This document shows, piece after piece, positions 1-7,968 of a stretch of 64,000 nt of DNA. The notes beneath the pieces were generated by a model, which saw only the letters and a program-made list of their open reading frames with translations, searched no databases and was not told the origin of the DNA. Location: positions 1-64,000 of the forward strand of contig NZ_WRXL01000004.1 in the NCBI RefSeq assembly GCF_010119195.1. The letters are read 5' to 3'. The DNA comes from Haloarcula salina. GTDB lineage: Archaea; Halobacteriota; Halobacteria; Halobacteriales; Haloarculaceae. Position 1 is the stretch's first letter, and each line of letters starts with the position of its first letter. Made by a program: the position numbers and the translations under genes.

Positions 1-777
1 GGGCAGCGCCAGCGCGTCGCCATCGCCCGCGCGATCGTGCGCGAACCGGACGTGTTCCTGATGGACGAGCCGCTGGCGAACCTGGACGCAAAGCTGAAAG
101 TCCACATGCGGACCGAACTCCAGCGCCTCCACAAGGAACTGGACACGACGATCATCTACGTCACGCACGACCAGGAAGAGGCGATGACGCTGTCGGACCG
201 CATCGCCGTCCTCGACTCGGGGAGCCTCCAGCAGATCGACCCGCCGCTGACGTGCTACAACGAGCCGGACAACCTCTTCGTGGCCGGCTTCATCGGCTCG
301 CCGTCGATGAACTTCGTCGAGGGCACGGTAACGGAAGACGCTCTGGAGACGCCGAACTTCTCGCTGGCGTTCGACCCGTCGTCGATCGAGGGGGTGAGCG
401 TGGGCGATTCGGTCACGCTCGGGATCCGGCCCGAGGACATCTACCCCGCCGATCTCCGCGAGGAGGTCGCGGACCCGTCGGGGATCATCCAGGCGCGGAC
501 GGACATCCTCGAACCGATGGGCGACGAGATATTCGCGTATCTGCTGCTCGGCGACGGCGAGACGTCGATGTCACAGGAGCTGGCGACGAACGACCAGTTG
601 CTCATGAGTATCGACCCGGACTCCGACATCGAGGAAGAAGACGAAGTCGGGGTCGTCATCGACAGGCGGAACGTCCACCTGTTCGACTCGGCCAGCGGCG
701 AGGCCATCGTCCACGACCTCCGCCCTGTCGGGACGGACAGCACGACGTCCGGCAGCGAAGTGGAGACCGACGACTGA
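1..777 (+). CDS. Sugar ABC transporter ATP-binding protein (MalK/UgpC type), 5' end cut by window
   Basis: The frame is open from base 1, so the N-terminal half with Walker A lies upstream of the window. The visible 258 residues begin inside the ABC signature (GQRQRVAIARA). Walker B (VFLMDEP) and the D-loop (LANLDAKL) follow, then the H-loop histidine in YVTHDQEEAM near residue 55. From about residue 95 there is a TOBE-like C-terminal domain (GIRPEDIYP) and an acidic tail. This architecture is that of CUT1 sugar importers. The nearby glucose dehydrogenase, sugar-binding lipoprotein and TrmB regulator support a glucose or related sugar substrate; that is inference. The permeases must be upstream. 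Confidence 0.9.
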   Translation, partial: GQRQRVAIARAIVREPDVFLMDEPLANLDAKLKVHMRTELQRLHKELDTTIIYVTHDQEEAMTLSDRIAVLDSGSLQQIDPPLTCYNEPDNLFVAGFIGSPSMNFVEGTVTEDALETPNFSLAFDPSSIEGVSVGDSVTLGIRPEDIYPADLREEVADPSGIIQARTDILEPMGDEIFAYLLLGDGETSMSQELATNDQLLMSIDPDSDIEEEDEVGVVIDRRNVHLFDSASGEAIVHDLRPVGTDSTTSGSEVETDD

Positions 778-779
778 CG

Positions 780-983
780 ATGAGCAGCCACCTCGCGACG
801 CTGTACTGGAGCGGGATGCTCGTCCTGTTTTTCTTCTGGGCGTACGGGATCGGCTCGTTCGTGTTGGACCTGAAGAACAAGATCATTCCCGGGATCATCC
901 AGTATCGGCGCGGGCGTCGTAGAGCGCGGGAGCAACAGGAGCGCGAGGAGGAGCGCGAGGAGCGTGAAAAGCAGTTGTATTAA
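780..983 (+). CDS. Small membrane protein of the sugar ABC operon
   Basis: A 67-residue protein whose ATG follows the ATPase stop by two bases, so the genes are probably cotranscribed. Residues about 8-30 form one hydrophobic helix rich in Phe, Trp and Leu. The C-terminal half is a highly charged Arg/Glu stretch (about residues 43-65) that probably forms a cytoplasmic helix. Function is unknown. Its position suggests an accessory subunit of the transporter, but nothing in the sequence proves this. Confidence 0.65.
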   Translation: MSSHLATLYWSGMLVLFFFWAYGIGSFVLDLKNKIIPGIIQYRRGRRRAREQQEREEEREEREKQLY

Positions 984-1013
984 TTATCTGACGGGCGACA
1001 GTATCGAGCACCA

Positions 1014-2087
1014 ATGACCGAGACAGTGCGGGTCGGGATCGTCGGCCTCGGGAACATCGCCAAGATTCACGTCACCAATCTGGAGGCGCTGGACCGGCCG
1101 GTGTCCCTCGAGGCCGGGGTGGATATCGACCCCGGAGCACGGGAGGCCTTCGCCGCCAGGTACGGCGCCGCGACGTACGAAGATCCCGCGGAGATGTACG
1201 AATCGGTCGACGCCGTACTCGTCGCCACGCCGAACAGGTTCCACGAGCAGTACGTCGTCGACGCGCTCGAAGCGGGACTCGACGTCTACGTCGAGAAGCC
1301 GCTGGCGCACACCGTCGAGAGTGCGGAGCGAATCGCCGCGGCCGCGGCGGATGCGGAGGGGTTTTGCATGGTCGGCTTTCACAACCGCTTTGCGAACTCG
1401 GTGGAGGCGCTCGCCGGCTACCGGGCCGACGGCACGCTGGGCGATGTCTCGCACGTCGAAGCGAACTACGTCCGCCGACGCGGCGTCCCCGGTCGCGGCT
1501 CGTGGTTCACGCGAAAGGACGTCGCCGGCGGCGGGGCGCTGATCGACATCGGTGCGCACGCCATCGACCTGTCGCTGCACCTCCTGGGGTATCCCGAGGT
1601 CACCGAGGTCACGGGGGATACGCGGGCGCAGTTCGGTGTCGACGACGACTACGCGTACGTCGACATGTGGGGCGAGGACGGTGGCGCGGCCGATTTCACC
1701 GTGGACGACTCGGCGAGCGCGTTCGTCCGCTGTGCGAACGGGGCGACCGTCTCGCTCGAAGTCGCGTGGGCGACGAACCGACCGGACAGCCAGGAGTACT
1801 ACGTCCGCGGAACTGACGCGGGGGCCAGACTCGACCTCGCGGACGACTCGCTCACGATGTACGAGACGGTCGACAACGGGACGATGCACCACCGGACGAC
1901 GGCCGTCGAGACGCAGGACGCGAACGCGCATCAGCGCACGCTTGCGCGGTTCGTCGAGTCCGTCACCGACGGGACGTCGCCGGTTCGAAACACCGTCTCG
2001 CAGGCGCTGCGCGTCCAGCGGGTGATGGACGCGATCTATCGGTCCAGCGACGCTGGCGCGGCCGTCAGCGTCGACGCGTCCGACTGA
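1014..2087 (+). CDS. Gfo/Idh/MocA family NAD(P)-dependent oxidoreductase
   Basis: A 357-residue sugar dehydrogenase-like protein. An N-terminal Rossmann fold with GIVGLGNIAKIH (residues 8-19) binds NAD(P). The family motif EKPLAHT lies near residue 95, where the Lys is the usual catalytic residue, and GGGALIDIGAHAIDL near 170 contains the conserved Asp and His of the C-terminal domain. Family members oxidise or reduce sugars, inositols or sugar derivatives. It lies between a sugar transporter and glucose dehydrogenase, so it probably acts on an imported sugar. An AT-rich element (TTGTATTAATTATC, about 974-987) lies about 30 bases upstream of the ATG, compatible with its own leaderless promoter. 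Confidence 0.88.
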   Translation: MTETVRVGIVGLGNIAKIHVTNLEALDRPVSLEAGVDIDPGAREAFAARYGAATYEDPAEMYESVDAVLVATPNRFHEQYVVDALEAGLDVYVEKPLAHTVESAERIAAAAADAEGFCMVGFHNRFANSVEALAGYRADGTLGDVSHVEANYVRRRGVPGRGSWFTRKDVAGGGALIDIGAHAIDLSLHLLGYPEVTEVTGDTRAQFGVDDDYAYVDMWGEDGGAADFTVDDSASAFVRCANGATVSLEVAWATNRPDSQEYYVRGTDAGARLDLADDSLTMYETVDNGTMHHRTTAVETQDANAHQRTLARFVESVTDGTSPVRNTVSQALRVQRVMDAIYRSSDAGAAVSVDASD

Positions 2088-2092
2088 GGAAA

Positions 2093-2108
2093 GACTTAAT
2101 TCGGAGTG
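2093..2108 (+). promoter_or_regulatory. Putative TrmB operator overlapping the gdh promoter
   Basis: GACT-N7-GAGTG reads as the TrmB box described in Halobacterium (TACT-N7/8-GAGTA) with one mismatch at each outer base. It contains the only TATA-like stretch (CTTAATT, 2095-2101) about 30 bases before the glucose dehydrogenase ATG. TrmB control of gdh is known in Halobacterium. Its use here is inferred, and a two-mismatch match is weak on its own. Confidence 0.45.
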
Positions 2109-2128
2109 TTTTGACTGTCCGCGTGCGT

Positions 2129-3193
2129 ATGAAAGCAATTGGTGTTCGGCCCGACGCGGCCGGGCCCCAGCTTCTGGAGCGAGAGCGGCCAGTCCCCGAG
2201 GCTGGCGAGGCGCTCGTCCGGACGCTGCGGGTCGGTGTCGACGGCACAGATCACGAGGTGATAAACGGTTCCCACGGCGGTTATCCCGACGGCGCGGAGC
2301 ACATGATCCTCGGACACGAGGCGGTCGGCGTCGTGGAAGAGCCCAATGGCACGGGGCTCGAAGCGGGGCAGATCGTCGCGCCGACCGTCCGGCGCAAGCC
2401 CGGCGGAGAGACGAACGAGTACTTCCGTCGGGGCGAACCCGACATGGCCCCCGACGGCGACTACGTCGAGCGCGGCATCGTTGGAGCACACGGTTTCATG
2501 GCGGAGTACTTCACCTCGCCAGCGGACTTCCTCGTCCCCGTTCCGGAGTCGGTCGCCGAGTACGGCTTCCTCGTCGAACCGCTCTCTATTACCGAGAAAG
2601 CGAACGAGCACGCCTACGCCACGCGCGAACCGTTCGACTGGCGACCCGAGTCGGCCTGCGTGCTCGGGAACGGCTCGCTCGGTCTGCTGACGCTGTGGAT
2701 GCTCGAACGGGAGTACGACCGGACCTACTGCGTCGGCAGGCGTGACCGACCCGATCCGACCGTCGACGTCGTCGAGCGGATCGGGGGCACGTACGTCGAC
2801 TCGCGGGAGACGCCCGTCGACGAACTCCCGGCCGACTACGAGTCGATGGACTACGTCTACGAGGCGACCGGGTTCGCCCCACACGCCGTCCAGACGGTCT
2901 CGGCCCTCGACCAGAACGGCGTCGGCGTGTTGCTTGGCATCCCCGAGCCGTGGGAGTTCGAGGTCGACGGCGGGTCGCTGCACAACGACATCGTTCTCCA
3001 CAACAAGTGTCTCATCGGGACGGTCAACTCCCACGTCTCGCACTTCGAGGACGCCGTCGAGACCCTCCAGGAACTCCCGGAGTGGCTGCTCGACGACCTC
3101 GTCACGACGGTCGCCGACCCGGAGAACGTCGAGGCCGCGTTCGAGGACGGCGACGATCAGATCAAGGCCGTGGTCGAGTTCGATTCGCTGTAG
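2129..3193 (+). CDS. gdh: Glucose 1-dehydrogenase, haloarchaeal medium-chain type
   Basis: A 354-residue zinc-dependent dehydrogenase that opens glucose oxidation in the haloarchaeal semi-phosphorylative Entner-Doudoroff pathway (glucose to gluconolactone, NADP+). The N-terminal catalytic domain shows EALVRTLRVGVDGTDHEV, then GHEAVG with the zinc His and Glu. NEYFRRGEPDMAPDG and ERGIVGAHGFM follow, all recalled from Haloferax GDH. The nucleotide domain has VLGNGSLGLLTL, CVGRRDRPDPT and EATGF. I chose the ATG at 2129 because the protein then begins MKAIGV as in its homologues. An in-frame TTG at 2111 is less likely. The region just upstream carries the putative TrmB box. Confidence 0.95.
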   Translation: MKAIGVRPDAAGPQLLERERPVPEAGEALVRTLRVGVDGTDHEVINGSHGGYPDGAEHMILGHEAVGVVEEPNGTGLEAGQIVAPTVRRKPGGETNEYFRRGEPDMAPDGDYVERGIVGAHGFMAEYFTSPADFLVPVPESVAEYGFLVEPLSITEKANEHAYATREPFDWRPESACVLGNGSLGLLTLWMLEREYDRTYCVGRRDRPDPTVDVVERIGGTYVDSRETPVDELPADYESMDYVYEATGFAPHAVQTVSALDQNGVGVLLGIPEPWEFEVDGGSLHNDIVLHNKCLIGTVNSHVSHFEDAVETLQELPEWLLDDLVTTVADPENVEAAFEDGDDQIKAVVEFDSL

Positions 3194-3462
3194 CGGCGAC
3201 CGCGCCCGCCGTTCCACTCAGGCACAGGACGAGAGTGATCGGGGGAAAGTGAAGACTTCTACGCCCAATATATATGAAGAATGATGTATGTACATGATTT
3301 ATTTACTCAGTAGAGTATAATACTTTCAAGCCCTGAGGGGCCAGAAATACGCACATAACGCCGTTTTAAGAAGATCGTTCCGTATGTGAAATGGCGATTT
3401 TTGCCATACAGAAGTATTAAGTATTAATCTTCAATACAGAATTATGAGGTATTGGTGTACCC
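3194..3462. promoter_or_regulatory. AT-rich control region before the sugar-binding protein
   Basis: A 269-base gap, much more AT-rich than its surroundings. It holds a perfect inverted repeat TACTC-AGTA-GAGTA (3304-3317) overlapping AGTAT-A-ATACT (3314-3324). These half-sites match those of the TrmB box, but spacing is 5 rather than 7-8. A short hairpin ATGGC/GCCAT lies at 3391-3407. A TATA-like TATTAAT (3422-3428) and a GAGGT (3446-3450) that could act as a Shine-Dalgarno site precede the ATG at 3463. The distance of the palindromes from the start (about 140-160 bases) is unusual for an archaeal repressor site. Confidence 0.5.
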
Positions 3463-4842
3463 ATGACTGACGATAACGCGGACAAGCGGCTGACACGACG
3501 TAACGCTCTTCGGATCGCCGGTGCTGCGGGTGCGGCCTCGCTCGCCGGTTGCGGCGGGAGTGGCGACGGTTCCAGCGGTGACGGTTCCAGCGGCGACGGC
3601 AGCAGTGGCGACGGCTCCAGCGGTGACGGCTCCAGCGACGGCGGCAGCACGTCCAGCGGAACCCAGTACAGCACGCTGGAGGTCGCACACTGGTGGGGCG
3701 AGGGCGACGGTCTGGAAGCCATCCAGTCCGTGATGGACGCCTTCAGAGAGAAGCACCCGGACGTTCCCTTCGACGAGAACCTCATCGCCGGCGGCGCCGG
3801 TGAGAACCTCCAGGCGAACATCCGGACCCGCGTCCAGAACGGGAACCACCCGAGCACGTGGCAGGCGTGGCCGGGCAAGAACCTGACCCCGTTCACCGAC
3901 GCGAACCTGCTGAAGGACATCGGGGAGTCGGTGTGGTCCCAGAACGGCATGAAAGACGCGTACCTGGGCGGCGTCAAGAACGCGGCCCAGCCCGGCGGCA
4001 GCTACGTCACGGTCCCGCTCAACATCCACCGGATCAACAACCTCTTCTACAACGTCGAGGTCGTCGAGGACGCGGGCGTCGACCCGACGAGTCTGGAGAC
4101 GCCAGCGGACCTCGTCGGCGCGATGCAGACGGTCGAGGAGGCTGGCTACACGGGCATGGCACACCAGACCGGCAGCCCGTGGTCCAGCTTCCAGATGTTC
4201 GCGACCGTTCTCCTCGGCCAGACCGACGCCGAGACCTACAGCGCCATCTTCGAGGACGGACAGGTCGACGCCAACAGCGACGCCCTGCAGACGGCGGTCG
4301 AGACGACCCAGTCCTACCTCGAGTACATCCCGAGCGACGCCGGATCCATCTCGTGGACCGAGGCGAACAATCAGGTCATCAACGGCGAGGCGGCCTTCCT
4401 GCACCAGGGCGACTGGGCGGCCGGGACCTACATCACGAACGACCTCGTCTACGGCGAGGACTGGGATCACGTCGCGTTCCCGGGGACCAGCGGCTACTAC
4501 TCGCTGAACATGGACTCGTTCCCGTACCCGATCAACAACCCGTCGCCCGAGGCGACGACGCTGTGGTGCCGCTACGTCGGCACCGCCGAGGCCCAGGAGA
4601 TCTTCAACCCGAAGAAGGGCTCGATTCCGCCGCGAAGCGACGTGAGCACCGAGCCGTTCAACGAGTTCTCGACCGGGCAGATCGAGGACTTCCAGAACAG
4701 CGAAGCCCAGCCGCCGTCGGTCGCGCACGGCCTGGCCGCACCGCCCGCGGTCCAGTCCTCGCTCGAATCGGCGATCTCGTCGCTGAACTCCGGGGCCGCC
4801 CCGGCCGACGTGGTCTCGCAGATGTCCAGCGCCTACCAGTAA
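3463..4842 (+). CDS. Sugar ABC transporter substrate-binding lipoprotein (Tat exported)
   Basis: A 459-residue extracellular solute-binding protein of the maltose/sugar type. The N-terminus has a Tat signal (TRRNALRIAG, residues 11-20) and a lipobox LAGC with Cys30, so it should be exported folded and lipid-anchored. Residues 34-58 are five GDGSS repeats, a flexible linker. The body carries the family features LEVAHWWGEGDG and a late SPEATTLWCRYV segment. It probably delivers a sugar to the transporter whose ATPase opens the window, although its gene is separated from that operon by two dehydrogenases and has its own AT-rich promoter region. Confidence 0.9.
   Translation: MTDDNADKRLTRRNALRIAGAAGAASLAGCGGSGDGSSGDGSSGDGSSGDGSSGDGSSDGGSTSSGTQYSTLEVAHWWGEGDGLEAIQSVMDAFREKHPDVPFDENLIAGGAGENLQANIRTRVQNGNHPSTWQAWPGKNLTPFTDANLLKDIGESVWSQNGMKDAYLGGVKNAAQPGGSYVTVPLNIHRINNLFYNVEVVEDAGVDPTSLETPADLVGAMQTVEEAGYTGMAHQTGSPWSSFQMFATVLLGQTDAETYSAIFEDGQVDANSDALQTAVETTQSYLEYIPSDAGSISWTEANNQVINGEAAFLHQGDWAAGTYITNDLVYGEDWDHVAFPGTSGYYSLNMDSFPYPINNPSPEATTLWCRYVGTAEAQEIFNPKKGSIPPRSDVSTEPFNEFSTGQIEDFQNSEAQPPSVAHGLAAPPAVQSSLESAISSLNSGAAPADVVSQMSSAYQ
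3562..3636 (+). repeat. Five 15-base tandem repeats encoding GDGSS
   Basis: The linker of the sugar-binding lipoprotein is encoded by five near-identical 15-base units (GGYGACGGYWSCAGY-like). Such units can change number by slippage, so linker length may vary between strains. Confidence 0.85.
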
Positions 4843-4990
4843 CGCGACGGTTCACCCGTATCCCGCCGCAGCAGTCGTCGGGACGCGACGCGGATAGCCC
4901 CGTCTTCGAGCGGCTGAAACGGCCGTTTCGGTTCCCGCGAACCGGGCCGAGTGCCGAAGTTCTTAGTACTCGACTCGCAAACGCCTGCGT

Positions 4991-6043
4991 ATGTCCAGTG
5001 ACGACTTGGAAGCATCGCTCGAGCAGGTAATCGCGCGGTTCAATCTCGGCGAGTACGAGATCGCGGCGTATCTGGCCGTTCTCCAGCACGGCGAGCTGAC
5101 GGCGTCCGAGATCTCCGAAAACACGGACATCCCGCAGCCGCGGGTGTACGACACCGTCAGGAGCCTCAGCGACGTGGGACTGGTCGAACTCAAGGAATCG
5201 CGCCCGATGAAGGTGCTGGCGATCGACCCCCGGGAGGCCTTCGAAGGGATCCAGAACTCGCTCGACGACCTCGTCGACGACCTCTCCTCGCGGTACACCG
5301 CGCCCGCGAGAGAGCCCGAAGCGGTCTCGCTGGTCAAGTCCCGCCCGACGATACTCCGGTATCTCGAAGACATCATCGACACGGCGGAGTACGAACTGAC
5401 GCTCTCGCTGACGCCGGCGCTGCTGGATCGTTTCGAAGACCGACTCGCGGAGCGAAAGCGGTCGGGGATCGCTATCGAGATACTCATCTCGCCCGCCTCC
5501 GACGCGCCGGACCCGGACCGCTTCGACTACCAGTCCATCGCCACGACGGTCAAGGGGCGACGCGGTATCACGACTCCGGTCGTCGCCGTCGCGGACGGGA
5601 ACTACTCGATGTACGCGACCCGTGAGAGCGTCCGCGGGGACACCGACCGCTACGGGGTCATCTTCAATCGGTCAGAACTCGGCTTTCTGGTCTCCGGGTT
5701 TCTCAATACGGTGCTGTGGACGACGGCCGAGGTCATCACCGACGACGGCGACGGACTGCCGTTCCCGCGGCGTTACGGGACGATCCGCCGGTGTATCTCC
5801 GACCTGATGACGCTCGACGGCGAGTTCTACGCCACCATCGAGGGGCGAGACGTGGAGACGGGCGACCATCGGGTCATCGAAGGCAAGGTCGATCAGACGT
5901 CGTTCAGTTCCAATCGCGAGGTGGCGACGATGGTCGTCCAGACCGCGGACGGCCCGGTCGAGGTCGGCGGACAGGTCGCCACGTACGAGGACATCGAGGC
6001 CTACGAGATTCGCGTCGGGCGCGACGAACCGCCGGACGCCTGA
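4991..6043 (+). CDS. trmB: Sugar-sensing transcriptional regulator TrmB
   Basis: A 350-residue protein with an N-terminal winged helix (residues 10-75; ASEISENTDIPQPRVYDTVR is the recognition region) and a long C-terminal effector domain. The sequence closely follows the Halobacterium TrmB I recall (RFNLGEYEI, LKESRPMKVLAIDP, YGVIFNRSELGFLVSGF, EAYEIRVGRD). TrmB in that organism regulates gluconeogenic and glycolytic genes in response to glucose. The position next to a sugar-binding protein and gdh fits. It has its own upstream gap (4843-4990) with a TTAGTA-like element about 30 bases before the ATG. Confidence 0.92.
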   Translation: MSSDDLEASLEQVIARFNLGEYEIAAYLAVLQHGELTASEISENTDIPQPRVYDTVRSLSDVGLVELKESRPMKVLAIDPREAFEGIQNSLDDLVDDLSSRYTAPAREPEAVSLVKSRPTILRYLEDIIDTAEYELTLSLTPALLDRFEDRLAERKRSGIAIEILISPASDAPDPDRFDYQSIATTVKGRRGITTPVVAVADGNYSMYATRESVRGDTDRYGVIFNRSELGFLVSGFLNTVLWTTAEVITDDGDGLPFPRRYGTIRRCISDLMTLDGEFYATIEGRDVETGDHRVIEGKVDQTSFSSNREVATMVVQTADGPVEVGGQVATYEDIEAYEIRVGRDEPPDA

Positions 6044-6400
6044 TCCCGTTTCGAAGAGGGAGCCGTCGCTTTGTGAGAACCTGGACTGAGACACTGAGAG
6101 CCGTGGGCGGGCAACCCACGGCTTCGCATGACCCGTCGGGCAGACGAGCACTTGTCAGAGGCGTGTCACTGCCCGAATTCGAGAGGTCCACGAGACCAAG
6201 GTAGTCCGTCGCGGTCAGCGGGGACGTGGTCGCCGTGGCGGACAGCAATGTTACGTCCGATCTACGAGATAAAAAAGATGAACACATCTCTGAGCAAAAA
6301 TTCTAGTCGGTGCAGGAGCCTTCTCCGCCCCTCGGAGTGGTCCGTTACAAATGGAAACTGATATGTATGCGTCTGTCGAGTGCTATGGTAACTGTTCAGT
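6044..6400. other. Non-coding gap between trmB and the HTH regulator
   Basis: A 357-base gap. It holds one strong GC-rich hairpin (6100-6122) soon after trmB, an A/T-rich block around 6265-6310, and no convincing gene. A 77-codon open frame exists (6128-6361) but has no recognisable features. The promoter of the downstream gene presumably lies near 6340-6375. Confidence 0.6.
6100..6122. terminator. GC-rich hairpin after trmB
   Basis: GCCGTGGG (6100-6107) and CCCACGGC (6115-6122) form a perfect 8-bp stem with a 7-base loop about 55 bases after the trmB stop. It could stabilise the 3' end of the transcript. Hairpins of this kind also occur at ends of haloarchaeal IS200/IS605 elements, but no transposase is present. 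Confidence 0.4.
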
Positions 6401-7177
6401 ATGGTTCGCGACTCCGTCGTGCAGTACGTTAGTACGTCGTCTGTGCGAACGGATATCATCAGTGCGCTGTGTCCACAGGATAGGACCACCGCCGACCTGT
6501 TGGCGGACCTCGACGCGAGCGAGTCGGCAGTCTACGATGCGCTCGCCAACCTCGAACGCCGCGGACTGCTCGTCTCCAGCGACGGGACGTGGCGACTGAC
6601 CGGGACCGGCCGGCTCATCGCCGACACCATCCACCGACAGCGACTCACTGAGCAACTCATCGAAGGGGACACCGAGTACTGGGAGCGCCACGACGCCTCG
6701 GTCATCTCCCAGCCGTTCAGACACCGACTGTGCGAACTCGGGTCGTACGAGGTCGTTCGCGGCACACAGACGGACATCGACCGGCCCGTACGCGAGGTGG
6801 TCACCCGCGTCGAGAGCGTCGAGAGTTGTCAGGTCGTGTCGCCCGTGTACCACCGAGAGTACGAGGCAGCGATGCCGGACACCCCGGGCTCGCGTCTAGT
6901 GGTCGGGTGCGACGTGATCGACGGGATGATCGACGCCGGTATCGACGACGGCGACAGGCGGACATTCGACGAGACGGCCGTGCGTGTGACACCGGTCGAC
7001 TACGCGCTCGGCGTCTCGACCGAGTGGGTGATCCTGACCCTGCCGCAGATGGACGGAGCGTGGCCGTCGGCTAAACTCGTCTCCGAGACCAGCGAGGCGG
7101 TCGCGTGGGGAACTGAACTCTTCGAGTCTATCTGGGCGGACGCGACGCCGCTGGGAGCGTACCTCGCGGATCACTGA
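6401..7177 (+). CDS. Winged-helix regulator with FilR1/DUF1724-like C-terminal domain
   Basis: A 258-residue haloarchaeal regulator. The N-terminus is a winged helix (about residues 10-75, with LLADLDASESAVYDALANLE as recognition region). The C-terminal half (YWERHDASVIS, PVYHREYEAAMP, ALGVSTEWVILTLPQMDG) resembles the FilR1/DUF1724 ligand or response domain of archaeal regulators. The target is unknown. It lies immediately before the iron/glycan island on the same strand as the GT2 gene, so local control is possible. It has no DtxR-like features and is not the obvious reader of the iron boxes. Confidence 0.75.
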   Translation: MVRDSVVQYVSTSSVRTDIISALCPQDRTTADLLADLDASESAVYDALANLERRGLLVSSDGTWRLTGTGRLIADTIHRQRLTEQLIEGDTEYWERHDASVISQPFRHRLCELGSYEVVRGTQTDIDRPVREVVTRVESVESCQVVSPVYHREYEAAMPDTPGSRLVVGCDVIDGMIDAGIDDGDRRTFDETAVRVTPVDYALGVSTEWVILTLPQMDGAWPSAKLVSETSEAVAWGTELFESIWADATPLGAYLADH

Positions 7178-7179
7178 GG

Positions 7180-7195
7180 TTTCGGCGAACCTAAA
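7180..7195. promoter_or_regulatory. Iron-box-like operator before the GT2 gene
   Basis: TTTCGG-CGAA-CCTAAA matches the TTTAGG-N4-CCTAAA repeat found at five other places in the window with one mismatch. It lies 33 bases before the GT2 start, and its right half (CCTAAAC) sits at the expected TATA position, so repressor binding would block TBP. The resemblance to DtxR-type boxes is from family knowledge. Confidence 0.65.
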
Positions 7196-7227
7196 CATTC
7201 AAGGATGGCCGGGACAGACAACGGGCA

Positions 7228-7941
7228 ATGAGTACGCAGAAATCCGCAACACAGGGGGACGAGCCGTTCACGTTCGACGATCTCGCCGTCGTCATGGGAA
7301 CGTACAACGAGGCCGAAGCCATCGGGACCGTGCTCGAAGACATCGACTCGGTGACCGACGGGCGCGCCGAGGTCGTCTGCGTCGACGGCTCCTCCGACCG
7401 GACGCCCGAGATCGCTCGCGAGCACGGCGCGACGGTGATCGAACAGGAACCGCAGGGCTACGGCGTCGCGGTCCGCGAGGCGGTCCTGACGCCCGAACGG
7501 CCGATCGTCGTGACGACGGACTGCGACGACACGTATCCGATGGAGCGACTCCCGGACTTCCTCGACGAAGTCAACGACGGGGCCGACGTGGTCAGCGGCG
7601 ACCGACTGTACTACGGGGCCGACGAGATGCCGGGGATGAACAAACTCGGTAACGAACTGTTCGCCCTGCTCGCGAGCGCCCTCATGGGGAAGCGAGTCCA
7701 CGACACGACGACCGGCATGCGCGCGTACCGCCGCGAGGTCGTCCAGAAGATCGCCTGGACCGAGAACACCGGCCTCTCGGCGGAACTGCTCATGCGGCCG
7801 CTGATGCGCGGCTACGACGTTCGCGAGCGCCCAATCGAGTACGACGAGCGTAAGGGCGAGACGAAACTGGACCCCTTCTCCGGCGGTGCGGCCATCGCCA
7901 AGTCGATCGTCCGGGTCGCCCTCGAAGAGCGGTTCAGGTGA
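7228..7941 (+). CDS. GT2 family glycosyltransferase (dolichyl-phosphate sugar synthase-like)
   Basis: A 237-residue cytosolic-type GT-A glycosyltransferase. It shows the opening VVMGTYNEAEAIGTVLEDI (residues about 21-39), CVDGSSDRTPEIA, an acidic nucleotide/metal site TTDCDDTYPMERL and the DTTTGMRAYRREVV segment of DPM1-like enzymes. No transmembrane segment is seen. Such enzymes move a sugar from a nucleotide to dolichyl phosphate, supplying GT-C transferases. Two GT-C-like proteins are encoded in the same island, which makes a lipid-carrier donor role plausible. The operator directly upstream groups it with the iron-transport genes. Confidence 0.85.
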   Translation: MSTQKSATQGDEPFTFDDLAVVMGTYNEAEAIGTVLEDIDSVTDGRAEVVCVDGSSDRTPEIAREHGATVIEQEPQGYGVAVREAVLTPERPIVVTTDCDDTYPMERLPDFLDEVNDGADVVSGDRLYYGADEMPGMNKLGNELFALLASALMGKRVHDTTTGMRAYRREVVQKIAWTENTGLSAELLMRPLMRGYDVRERPIEYDERKGETKLDPFSGGAAIAKSIVRVALEERFR

Positions 7942-7968
7942 GGCGGCGACAGAGCGAGAGACGCGGCG

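Noticed and set aside
984-2489. 501-codon open frame on the minus strand across the Gfo/Idh gene
   Set aside because: Arg- and Pro-rich translation without motifs. A shadow frame in GC-rich DNA opposite a well-supported gene.
3562-3636. CRISPR-like or regulatory tandem repeat
   Set aside because: The units are in frame and encode the GDGSS linker of a lipoprotein. No spacers.
4951-4990. TrmB box in front of trmB itself
   Set aside because: AGTACTCGACTCG contains one half-site, but no second GAGTA/AGTA half at 7-8 bases. Too weak to call.
6090-6200. IS200/IS605 element remnant after trmB
   Set aside because: The hairpin is suggestive, but there is no TnpA/TnpB coding remnant and no second end.
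6128-6361. 77-codon open frame after trmB
   Set aside because: Composition is random-like (Arg, Ser, Cys rich), it covers part of the hairpin region, and no promoter or homology pattern is seen.
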